From Halobacteria archaeon (GTDB lineage: Archaea > Halobacteriota > Syntropharchaeia > Alkanophagales > Methanospirareceae): a stretch of 5,286 nt of DNA. The stretch spans positions 1-5,286 of the forward strand of contig JAOZPO010000105.1 of the NCBI GenBank assembly GCA_029932715.1, in the 5' to 3' direction. Under the pieces are notes generated by a model. That model was not told where the DNA came from and did not search any database. It saw only the letters and a list, made by a program, of their open reading frames with translations. This document shows positions 1 to 5,151 of the stretch, piece after piece (the stretch's first letter is position 1; every line of letters starts with the position of its first letter). The position numbers and the translations under genes are program-made.

Positions 1-275
1 ACGTCACTTATATAAAACTCATGTATGATAAGGGGACGATGATACATGCGGACCTCAGCGAGTTCAATATATTGATGGATGGATACGTAGAGCGAGACGC
101 AGGTGCGAGTGAAGTTGAGATAGAACCTGTGTTAATAGATATGGGGCAATCTATGGTTTTAGATCATCCTAATGCTAATCTATTCTTCATACGTGACGTG
201 CGAAATATAACTTCATATTTTAACAAGCTTGGTCTGAACTGTTCGGAAGAGGAGATAATTAATCAGTGTATGTAA
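1..275 (+). CDS. rio1: RIO1-type serine/threonine kinase, C-terminal part (5' end outside window)
   Basis: Atypical protein kinase/ATPase of the RIO family, which in archaea and eukaryotes acts on late small-subunit (pre-40S/30S) ribosome maturation. The reading frame is open from the left edge (first whole codon at 3), and about 90 codons of a protein normally near 250 residues are visible. The ATG at 21 is internal, because the residues before it (VTYIKL) fit the helix preceding the catalytic loop. The catalytic loop reads HADLSEFNIL, with the HxD aspartate at 51-53 and the metal-binding asparagine at 66-68. The DFG-equivalent is IDMGQS, with Asp at 138-140. The tail FFIRDVRNITSYFNKLG matches the RIO1 C-terminus. 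About ten extra residues (DGYVERDAGASEVEIE) separate the two motifs, compared with the usual short linker. The next gene starts 23 bases after the stop, which suggests an operon. The family is certain; RIO1 rather than RIO2 rests on the LSEFN and RDVRNI signatures. Confidence 0.93.
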   Translation, partial: VTYIKLMYDKGTMIHADLSEFNILMDGYVERDAGASEVEIEPVLIDMGQSMVLDHPNANLFFIRDVRNITSYFNKLGLNCSEEEIINQCM

Positions 276-285
276 CCTGATCAAC

Positions 286-292
286 AGGTGAT
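286..292 (+). promoter_or_regulatory. Ribosome binding site for the KH-domain gene
   Basis: The bases AGGTGAT, six bases before the ATG at 299, match the complement of the archaeal 16S rRNA 3' end (GGAGGTGATC). This fixes the start of the KH-domain gene and shows that it is translated from its own site within the rio1 transcript. Confidence 0.75.
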
Positions 293-298
293 TTAAAG

Positions 299-829
299 AT
301 GGTAACACAATATGTAAGGATTCCTCAAGAGAGGATAGGTGTGCTTATCGGACATAACGGGTCGGTAAAGGAGGAACTAGAGAGAAGATCGGCGAGCAAG
401 ATAAGCGTGGATAGTGAAGAGGGCGAAGTATGTATTGAGGGCACAGAGGGTGGAGATCCGGTAAAGACGCTCAGAGTGGCTGATATGATAACTGCAATAG
501 GTCGTGGCTTCTCGCCGGAAAAAGCGGTTGCTCTCATTGATGACGCATCTTTACTGTTTGAAATCGTTCCCCTCGACCATCTCACGCCAAAGACGCTAAA
601 GCGGGTGAAAGGACGTATAATAGGGCAAAAAGGTAAGACGCGAAGGACGATAGAGAACTTGACGGGAGTAAAAATGTCGGTATACGGAAAGACGGTGGGT
701 TTGATAGGCTCTTCACGCCAGATAAGAGCGGCAGATGACGCAATAGAGATGTTGATAAAGGGTGCACCACATAACACGGTATATAGCGCCCTGGAGCGGC
801 AGAGACGGGTAGAGGTAGAAAAATGGTGA
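299..829 (+). CDS. Two-KH-domain RNA-binding protein, Dim2/Pno1-like
   Basis: Archaeal counterpart of eukaryotic Pno1/Dim2, which binds near the 3' end of small-subunit rRNA and works with the Nob1 nuclease in 16S/18S end maturation. The 176 residues hold two KH modules. KH1 covers about residues 4-65 with the GxxG loop GHNG at 18-21 (IGVLIGHNG). KH2 covers about residues 85-155 with GQKG at 109-112 (GRIIGQKGKTRRTIE). The basic C-terminal helix after IKGAPHNTVYSALERQRR is the family's typical ending. The ATG is chosen for the strong ribosome binding site just upstream and because KH1 begins within five residues of it. It follows rio1 directly, a pairing of two small-subunit maturation factors that is widespread in archaea, so a shared role is likely. 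The length is normal for the archaeal family. Confidence 0.92.
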   Translation: MVTQYVRIPQERIGVLIGHNGSVKEELERRSASKISVDSEEGEVCIEGTEGGDPVKTLRVADMITAIGRGFSPEKAVALIDDASLLFEIVPLDHLTPKTLKRVKGRIIGQKGKTRRTIENLTGVKMSVYGKTVGLIGSSRQIRAADDAIEMLIKGAPHNTVYSALERQRRVEVEKW

Positions 830-867
830 AACGGTTGATGATTAAGAAAGATGGTCGAAGAGAGTAA
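825..867 (+). promoter_or_regulatory. Possible upstream mini-ORF with its own ribosome binding site, overlapping the pcm start
   Basis: GGTGA at 825-829, overlapping the stop of the KH gene, is placed correctly (8 bases) for the ATG at 838, not for the pcm ATG at 851. The ATG at 838 opens a nine-codon frame (MIKKDGRRE) ending with TAA at 865-867, so it runs across the pcm start in another frame. It could be a translation-coupling or attenuating leader peptide, or simply chance. No conservation can be judged from one sequence. Confidence 0.25.
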
Positions 868-1507
868 ATATAAGGAAGCGAGAAAGAGGATGGTTGAGCA
901 TCTCAGTCGGTTAGGAATCAGTGGTGAAGTATTAGCAGCGATGATGCGCGTCAAGAGGCACCTTTTTGTCCCTTCTGAGCGCAGTGATCAGGCATACGGT
1001 GATTACCCTATTCCCATTGGTGAAGGTCAGACGATAAGTGCGCCACACATGGTTGCTATGATGTGCGATTATCTGGAGCTGAAGAGAGGAGAGAAACTGC
1101 TCGAGATTGGTGCCGGTTCTGGATATCATGCTGCAGTCATTGCCGAGTTAATAGGCGAAGAGGGGCATATATATACCATAGAAAGGATACAATGGCTTGT
1201 GGAGTTCTCAATGAAGAACTTGAAGCGCGCAGGATATAAAAACGTTACGGTAACGTATGGCGATGGTACGCTTGGACTGCCGGAACATGCACCTTATGAC
1301 AAAATAAGTGTGACCTGTGCTGCACCGGATGTACCACCTCCGTACATTGAGCAGTTAAAGATCGGTGGAAAAATGGCTATCCCTATTGGAAGATACATGC
1401 AGAAGTTGTACCTGGTGGAGAAGAAGAACGGGATAGAGAAAAAAAGCAAATGTGATGTGATTTTCGTACCTTTAATAGGATTACATGGATTCGGATACTA
1501 TGAATGA
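851..1507 (+). CDS. pcm: Protein-L-isoaspartate O-methyltransferase
   Basis: SAM-dependent repair enzyme that methylates L-isoaspartyl residues in aged proteins, allowing their return to aspartate; cytosolic. It has 218 residues, a normal length. The N-terminal part has RKRMVEHLSRLGI and RHLFVP. The family signature GQTISAPHM sits at residues 59-67, including the active-site Ser63. SAM motif I is LLEIGAGSGYHAAVIA at 83-98, followed by the acidic Glu111 (YTIER), GDG at 137-139, the PYDKISVTCAAPDVPPP strand, GGKMAIPIG and the terminal FVPLIGLHGF. An in-frame stop at 839-841 leaves the ATG at 851 as the furthest upstream start. An ATG at 890 would remove the N-terminal helix and is unlikely. There is no convincing ribosome binding site at a proper distance, so translation may be coupled to the KH gene ending 21 bases before. 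The 3' end overlaps the next gene. Confidence 0.95.
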   Translation: MVEESKYKEARKRMVEHLSRLGISGEVLAAMMRVKRHLFVPSERSDQAYGDYPIPIGEGQTISAPHMVAMMCDYLELKRGEKLLEIGAGSGYHAAVIAELIGEEGHIYTIERIQWLVEFSMKNLKRAGYKNVTVTYGDGTLGLPEHAPYDKISVTCAAPDVPPPYIEQLKIGGKMAIPIGRYMQKLYLVEKKNGIEKKSKCDVIFVPLIGLHGFGYYE

Positions 1508-1955
1508 TGAACAAATGCTATCGCCCGCGAGTGGGAAAATACTGAGGATAGAAACAGGCGAAGGGGGCAGCAGAACTATTACAATATTCATGCGTCTCCA
1601 TAATGTGCATATTACTACCGCGCCATTAAACGGCGTGGTGAAGGAAATAAAATCAGAACCTGGCAATTTTAAGCCCGCTTTCCTGCGCAGTAGCGATTTC
1701 AATACGAAAAATGCAATACAAGTAAGCACGGGATATGGCAATATAAATGTAGTGCAAATAGCCGGATTTTTTACCCGTAAAATAATATGCGATGTAAAAG
1801 AGGGGCAAAAAGTACGTAAAGGAGAGCGGGTGGGTAAGATTTGTTTCGGCTCTCGTGTGGATGTGTCTGTTCCCGATGGATTTGAGATAGTGGTAAAGAA
1901 AGGCGATAAGGTGCGGTACAAGAAATCAGTAATCGCGGTAACAAAATCGGAATGA
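1485..1955 (+). CDS. asd: Short phosphatidylserine/archaetidylserine decarboxylase-like protein, variant catalytic motif
   Basis: Related to pyruvoyl-dependent decarboxylases that turn phosphatidylserine (in archaea, archaetidylserine) into the ethanolamine lipid. Family features seen: SPASGKI (13-19), IFMRLHNVHITTAPLNGVV (34-52, His42 at the conserved VH position), NAIQV, QIAGFFTRKI (91-100), GQKVRKGERVGKI, and FGSRVDV (121-127), whose Gly122-Ser123 is the expected self-cleavage site that would yield the pyruvoyl group. Two oddities stand out. At 151-156 residues it lacks the N-terminal membrane segment and FFRxPxR region usual in short forms. The family motif SPADG reads SPASG, with Ser16 (AGT at 1530-1532) replacing a catalytic Asp. 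An in-frame TAG at 1476-1478 rules out a longer start. The ATG at 1485 has AGGA four bases ahead. The ATG at 1500, overlapping the pcm stop by 8 bases, is an equally reasonable start giving 151 residues. The fold family is confident; enzyme activity is uncertain. Confidence 0.82.
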   Translation: MDSDTMNDEQMLSPASGKILRIETGEGGSRTITIFMRLHNVHITTAPLNGVVKEIKSEPGNFKPAFLRSSDFNTKNAIQVSTGYGNINVVQIAGFFTRKIICDVKEGQKVRKGERVGKICFGSRVDVSVPDGFEIVVKKGDKVRYKKSVIAVTKSE

Positions 1956-1963
1956 ACCAAATC

Positions 1964-1982
1964 AGTCTTTTTATTCTATTCT
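1964..1982 (+). terminator. T-rich tract, possible archaeal terminator of the left operon
   Basis: The run CTTTTTATTCTATTCTG on the + strand begins about ten bases after the asd-like stop and contains no clear hairpin. Archaeal RNA polymerase often terminates at such U-rich stretches, so this is a candidate end for the rio1-KH-pcm-asd transcript. It overlaps the 3' end of the convergent SIS gene. Confidence 0.4.
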
Positions 1983-3106
1983 GTCATCGAATGCTGCACC
2001 TGTAACAATTCCAGAACATACTTGGGTAACATAAATCCCCGTTTATACAGCCTTTCGACTAAATGCAACGGAAGCGGGCTAAGAGCAAATGCTACACGCT
2101 CATAGAACATGTCAGGTGTGTTATCTATGATGAAACTATCTGATTCCTTTGATAGGCGGGATTCCGTGCCCACGATAGAATAAACATGCCCACCAAATTT
2201 CTTCTGCTCCTTGCACCAGTCCAGAAGGGGCTCGGTCTCTCCCGATAGCGAGATCAGAAATAAAATATCACCTGCGCGTGGTTTTGGTGCGAAAGCACCG
2301 GATAAATACGCTTCATCGCCAATTGCTCTCTTAACATGCTGCAGTCGTATTGCAGTCATCTTCGCAACGTTCCTCGCAGGTCCCACCCCACCCATAGTTA
2401 TTCGACTTCTCGTCTCCAGCCTGTCAAGTACATCTTCGTAAATATCAGAACAAACGAATCTATTTACAATTCTGCTGATAAGCTTTGATTCTATCTCTAT
2501 CTTCCTGAATACCGCTTTATAATCCCTATTCCCGTTTATTGCTTCCTTCATTTTCTGAAATAGCAATAAAGAGCCTAATTCATATATGTCGTTCATTATA
2601 CCGTGTTTTAGAAATCCATTTTTGGTCTCAGTTTTTGTGTCCCGCCCTTTCAGTTCGACTACGTTTCCGTATTCTTTATCAGTTATTTTTCCAATTGAGG
2701 AACTTGTGTTTGAGACAACGGCGTTAATAGTAAATTTCTCGCTCTTTTTTCGCTCTATATAATCAGTGAGTTGTTTAACAATTATTTTAGGTGTTGCGGT
2801 TTCGCCGCTTCCTGAATTGACGAGCAGTGCTATCTTGTCGTACTTATTCTCCAGGACAGGCGCTGCCTCCAGTATGTTGCTACCAGGGAAATCAATGTCA
2901 GTCATTGTTTTCACCTCTTTCTCCATCTGTCCTATTCCTATGTACAACGCACTTTGTGACCTACCCTCTCCAGCGAGAATGATACAGTCGGCATCGGAGA
3001 TGGCATTGAAAAAAGGTTTAAACTCCCGCTTCTTGACATTACCAACGTTCCTTATAGCGGCATTGATATACCGTGTTCCTCCTGTGCCTATATTATTCCC
3101 CATCAT
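1976..3106 (-). CDS. Tandem SIS-domain protein, putative phosphosugar isomerase or phosphosugar-binding protein
   Basis: SIS domains bind phosphorylated sugars and occur in sugar isomerases (GlmS C-terminal half, 6-phospho-3-hexuloisomerase, bifunctional glucose/mannose-phosphate isomerase) and regulators. This 376-residue protein has two. SIS-1 covers about residues 40-153, with ILAGEGRSQSA (43-53) and SGSGET (98-103). SIS-2 covers about 235-328, with ITMGGVGPARNVA (236-248), GDILFLISLSGET (279-291) and SRLSKESDSFIID. A helical linker of about 80 residues joins them, and a helical tail (PLPLHLVERLYKRG) follows. The overall layout recalls the isomerase half of GlmS, but there is no glutaminase domain and the C-terminal catalytic lysine region is not recognisable. 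SIS-2 looks somewhat like 6-phospho-3-hexuloisomerase. There are no membrane segments or signal peptide. The ATG at 3106 has a ribosome binding site (GTGATC); a second ATG follows immediately. I cannot name the substrate. Confidence 0.8.
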   Translation of the reverse strand: MMGNNIGTGGTRYINAAIRNVGNVKKREFKPFFNAISDADCIILAGEGRSQSALYIGIGQMEKEVKTMTDIDFPGSNILEAAPVLENKYDKIALLVNSGSGETATPKIIVKQLTDYIERKKSEKFTINAVVSNTSSSIGKITDKEYGNVVELKGRDTKTETKNGFLKHGIMNDIYELGSLLLFQKMKEAINGNRDYKAVFRKIEIESKLISRIVNRFVCSDIYEDVLDRLETRSRITMGGVGPARNVAKMTAIRLQHVKRAIGDEAYLSGAFAPKPRAGDILFLISLSGETEPLLDWCKEQKKFGGHVYSIVGTESRLSKESDSFIIDNTPDMFYERVAFALSPLPLHLVERLYKRGFMLPKYVLELLQVQHSMTE

Positions 3107-3115
3107 AAGCTACGC

Positions 3116-3121
3116 GATCAC
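3116..3121 (-). promoter_or_regulatory. Ribosome binding site for the tandem SIS gene
   Basis: On the - strand GTGATC lies nine bases before the ATG at 3106 and matches the 3' half of the archaeal Shine-Dalgarno complement GGAGGTGATC. It supports the start chosen for the SIS gene over any downstream alternative. Confidence 0.5.
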
Positions 3122-3156
3122 TCTCATTTCGCTTACTGCTTTTGGTATAATGTTCA

Positions 3157-3170
3157 CTTAAAGGTTTCGC
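3157..3170 (-). promoter_or_regulatory. Candidate BRE/TATA promoter of the SIS gene
   Basis: Read on the - strand, GCGAAACCTTTAAG resembles a purine-rich BRE followed by an archaeal TATA box. Transcription would start about 25 bases on, near 3134, giving a leader of about 28 bases that contains the ribosome binding site. A second A/T-rich box at 3199-3208 is an alternative. The choice is inferred from spacing only. Confidence 0.35.
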
Positions 3171-3198
3171 TTTTTTGCTCAGGAGAAATAGCCAAAAA

Positions 3199-3208
3199 CT
3201 TTATAAAG
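3199..3208 (-). promoter_or_regulatory. Palindromic TATA-like box CTTTATAAAG in the proS-SIS gap
   Basis: The ten-base perfect palindrome CTTTATAAAG lies in the 147-base gap (3107-3253) between the SIS start and the proS stop. It could be a second SIS promoter, with a predicted start near 3177 and a leader of about 70 bases. Just before it on the + strand is AAAAA at 3194-3198, that is, a T5 run on the - strand just downstream of the palindrome, which might help end the proS transcript. No gene is visible in the gap on either strand. Confidence 0.3.
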
Positions 3209-3253
3209 GCGGTTTTATGACCATTCCATATCCGCTATTTTACCCTGATGCGC

Positions 3254-4714
3254 TCAATATGCCCTTGCAACGTACACCCTTCTGGCTTTTCTCGAGCAAA
3301 TGATGCATTTACCTTCGCTTTGCACTCCAGATATTGGCTCGCCTAATATACTCGCGTCAAGACTTTCCTCTAAATCCTTACCGCATCTTTCGCTATCACA
3401 CAAGAATAGAGAAACGATACCCTGTTTTACCTTATCTCTCAACGTTACCATTTCCTCCTCTATTCCTGCATCCTTAGCTTCGCTTTCATAAATACGGGCG
3501 AATAAAGTCTCGTTCGCTCGTTCTTGAATACAGGACTGTATTTCTTCCAGTGCGCTCTTCGCTTCTTGTGCGACAGCGCGAAGGGGCACTTGCACCTTAT
3601 TGAAATTATCTCTTCTTACGAACACACAGCTATCGTTTCTCAAATCACGAGGTCCTATTTCTATCCTCAGGGGTATTCCCTTCATCTCCCACCGGTAATA
3701 TTTTGCACCTGGCCTCTCCTCTGAATTATCCAGGAACGCCCTTAAGCCTGCATTTCTCAGCTCTTCATAAACCGCAGCACAAGCATTGTTTACTTCCCCT
3801 CCCTTACGTGAAAACACAATAGGCACGATAACGATCTGGATGGGCGCGACTTCTGGAGGTAGCACCAGACCATGCTCATCACCGTGAATAGAAATCACGG
3901 ATGCAACGCACCGTTCCGAAATGCCATAGCATGTCTGGTTCACGTACTGCAACGAGCCATCAGTATCCTCATATTTTATATCAAAAGTTCTCGCAAAGCT
4001 CTCGCCAAGCAGATGAATAGTCCCGATTTGCATCGTCCTACCGTCTGGCATGAGTGTATCAAAGGCAAGCGTATAGTCAGCACCCGGGAATTTGTCCCAT
4101 GCTGGTCTCCTCGTGATTATATAAGGGACATCAAGCAAGTCAAAGAATTTCCGGTATATGGCAATAGCAGTTTTTACCTGCTGCTCGGCATCAGCCCTGG
4201 TTGCATGTGCAGTATGTGCCTCTTTAAACGAGGTTATCTCACGCAGGCGAATGAGCGGTCTTGTATGTTTCGTCTCGTATCGGAAAGTGTTTACAATCTG
4301 GTATATCCTGAGAGGCAGATCGCGATGCGACCTTATCCAGACTTTAAACACAGGGTATATCGCGGTTTCCGACGTGGGACGAAGAGCAAGAGGAATGTCC
4401 AAATCGGTGCTTCCTCCTTTTGTCACCCAGAAAACTTCCTCTTCAAACCCTTTTATGTGCTGCTCCTCCTTCATTAGCTCATCTTTTGGTATCAACAAAG
4501 GGAAAAGCACCTCTTCGTGCTCATTATCCATAAGAGCCCGTAAAATCGCGTAGACATGTCTTCTCAGTCTAAATCCATACGGGTGCCACACATATACACC
4601 TTTCACCGGATACCTGATGTCTAATATCTCCGCACGCTTCAATATCTCGCTATACCACTCGCTGAAGTTGCCTTCTTTCTGTAACAGGGTCTTGCTTTCT
4701 GTTTTGGTCTGCAT
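3254..4714 (-). CDS. proS: Prolyl-tRNA synthetase, archaeal/eukaryotic type
   Basis: Class IIa synthetase charging tRNA-Pro with proline. It has 486 residues, normal for the archaeal type, and no bacterial INS editing domain. Landmarks (ATG numbering): FSEWYSEILKRAEI near 17-30; motif 1 region YPVKGVYVWHPYGF (35-48); LRPTSETAIYPV (111-122); motif 2 TFRYE (143-147) and RLREI (156-160); FKEAHTAHA; motif 3 region NQTCYGISER with HGDEHGLVLPP (277-287). The HGTP anticodon-binding domain covers about 290-395, starting APIQIVIVP. The C-terminal Cys4 module has Cys439, Cys444, Cys470 and Cys473, and the chain ends in ARAY. Motif 3 has TCY where many relatives have TSW, a mild difference. The ATG at 4714 is only six bases from the tRNA-Thr 3' end. 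The only other start before FSEWY is a TTG at 4720, and no ribosome binding site is visible. It is probably cotranscribed with the tRNA. Confidence 0.97.
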   Translation of the reverse strand: MQTKTESKTLLQKEGNFSEWYSEILKRAEILDIRYPVKGVYVWHPYGFRLRRHVYAILRALMDNEHEEVLFPLLIPKDELMKEEQHIKGFEEEVFWVTKGGSTDLDIPLALRPTSETAIYPVFKVWIRSHRDLPLRIYQIVNTFRYETKHTRPLIRLREITSFKEAHTAHATRADAEQQVKTAIAIYRKFFDLLDVPYIITRRPAWDKFPGADYTLAFDTLMPDGRTMQIGTIHLLGESFARTFDIKYEDTDGSLQYVNQTCYGISERCVASVISIHGDEHGLVLPPEVAPIQIVIVPIVFSRKGGEVNNACAAVYEELRNAGLRAFLDNSEERPGAKYYRWEMKGIPLRIEIGPRDLRNDSCVFVRRDNFNKVQVPLRAVAQEAKSALEEIQSCIQERANETLFARIYESEAKDAGIEEEMVTLRDKVKQGIVSLFLCDSERCGKDLEESLDASILGEPISGVQSEGKCIICSRKARRVYVARAY

Positions 4715-4720
4715 AATCAA

Positions 4721-4792
4721 AGCCGCTGGTGGGATTTGAACCCACGCCCTGCTGATTACGAATCAGCCGCTTTACCCCTAAGCCACAGCGGC
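4721..4792 (-). tRNA. tRNA-Thr, anticodon CGT
   Basis: The 72 bases fold fully. The acceptor stem is GCCGCTG/CAGCGGC (7 bp), then TG at 8-9. The D arm is GCTT/AAGC with loop AGGGGTA. The anticodon arm is GCTGA/TCAGC with loop TTCGTAA, giving anticodon CGT, which reads ACG (Thr). A five-base variable region (AGGGC) follows, then the T arm GTGGG/CCCAC with loop TTCAAAT, and a T discriminator. There is no intron and no encoded CCA, so the end must be added by CCA-adding enzyme. The G35-U36 anticodon bases and the C2-G71 pair fit threonine identity, and U73 is known in archaeal tRNA-Thr. Its 3' end almost touches the proS start. Confidence 0.97.
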
Positions 4793-4821
4793 ACATGTAT
4801 TAACCTCTTTAAGTACTTTAT

Positions 4822-4838
4822 TACTTAAGCATTTATAG
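4822..4838 (-). promoter_or_regulatory. Candidate promoter for tRNA-Thr (and proS)
   Basis: On the - strand the stretch CTATAAATGCTTAAGTA holds two overlapping A/T boxes. From CTTAAGTA, transcription would begin near 4800, about eight bases before the tRNA. From CTATAAA it would begin near 4809. No other promoter-like site lies between here and proS, so this probably drives both genes. Confidence 0.4.
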
Positions 4839-4895
4839 AAGAGCAAGAAACGGAGTAGTGCACTGTCATTTACACATGCTAATGCTACATGAACA

Positions 4896-4903
4896 TTTAA
4901 ATA
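4896..4903 (+). promoter_or_regulatory. TATA box of the UPF0058 gene
   Basis: TTTAAATA is a good archaeal TATA box centred about 30 bases before the ATG at 4930. The start of transcription would fall only a few bases before the ATG. With no ribosome binding site in the sequence before the ATG (CTGTATAAT), a leaderless or nearly leaderless mRNA is the simplest reading. Confidence 0.55.
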
Positions 4904-4929
4904 CGCGTAATGTATAGATACTGTATAAT

Positions 4930-5151
4930 ATGAAAAAAGAAGAGCTGGTACATCTACACTTGTTATTGGCTCAATTGAAGAAGTACTGCGAGGAAAATGG
5001 ATTGGCTTGTGATTTTGCACGGTATAACGAATTGGGGATCTCTCCTTTTCAGGTGCATCGGAGCAAAGAAGATCACAAGCAGGCGGTTTTTATTCTCGGA
5101 ACCGAGCTTGCGTCATTAACTGTAAGGCATAACATAGTGTCGGGCAGATAG
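4930..5151 (+). CDS. UPF0058 family protein, function unknown
   Basis: Small cytosolic protein of 73 residues belonging to the UPF0058 family, which is common in Euryarchaeota and has no established function. Family features seen: the N-terminal MKKEELVHLHLLLAQLKKY helix, Phe29 and Tyr32 (CDFARYNELGIS), the core SPFQVHRSKEDHKQAVFILG (38-57) and the closing TELASLTV helix. His8, His10, His43 and His49 could form a metal site, which is an inference from their conservation pattern in memory, not shown here. The protein is slightly shorter than many relatives. The ATG is placed by the TATA box 27 bases upstream and the family's MKKxELxHLH beginning. It is divergent from tRNA-Thr/proS with 137 bases between them and has no partner gene on its strand inside the window. 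Confidence 0.88.
   Translation: MKKEELVHLHLLLAQLKKYCEENGLACDFARYNELGISPFQVHRSKEDHKQAVFILGTELASLTVRHNIVSGR

Noticed and set aside
325..954. 209-codon open frame on the - strand across the KH and pcm genes
   Set aside because: It lies antisense to two clearly recognisable proteins, has a low-complexity Ser/Leu/Pro-rich translation and no family resemblance; it is a shadow frame.
1481..1960. 159-codon open frame on the - strand opposite the asd-like gene
   Set aside because: The + frame carries conserved decarboxylase motifs; the reverse frame shows none and covers the same span.
2766..3161. 131-codon hydrophobic-looking open frame on the + strand opposite the SIS gene
   Set aside because: The hydrophobic appearance comes from the complement of the SIS coding sequence; no ribosome binding site or promoter on that strand.
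3872..4477. 201-codon open frame on the + strand opposite proS
   Set aside because: It is fully inside the proS catalytic core on the other strand, and its translation resembles nothing.
4715..4720. TTG at 4720 as the proS start
   Set aside because: It would add only Met-Ile and abuts the tRNA; ATG at 4714 is the simpler choice, though TTG cannot be excluded.
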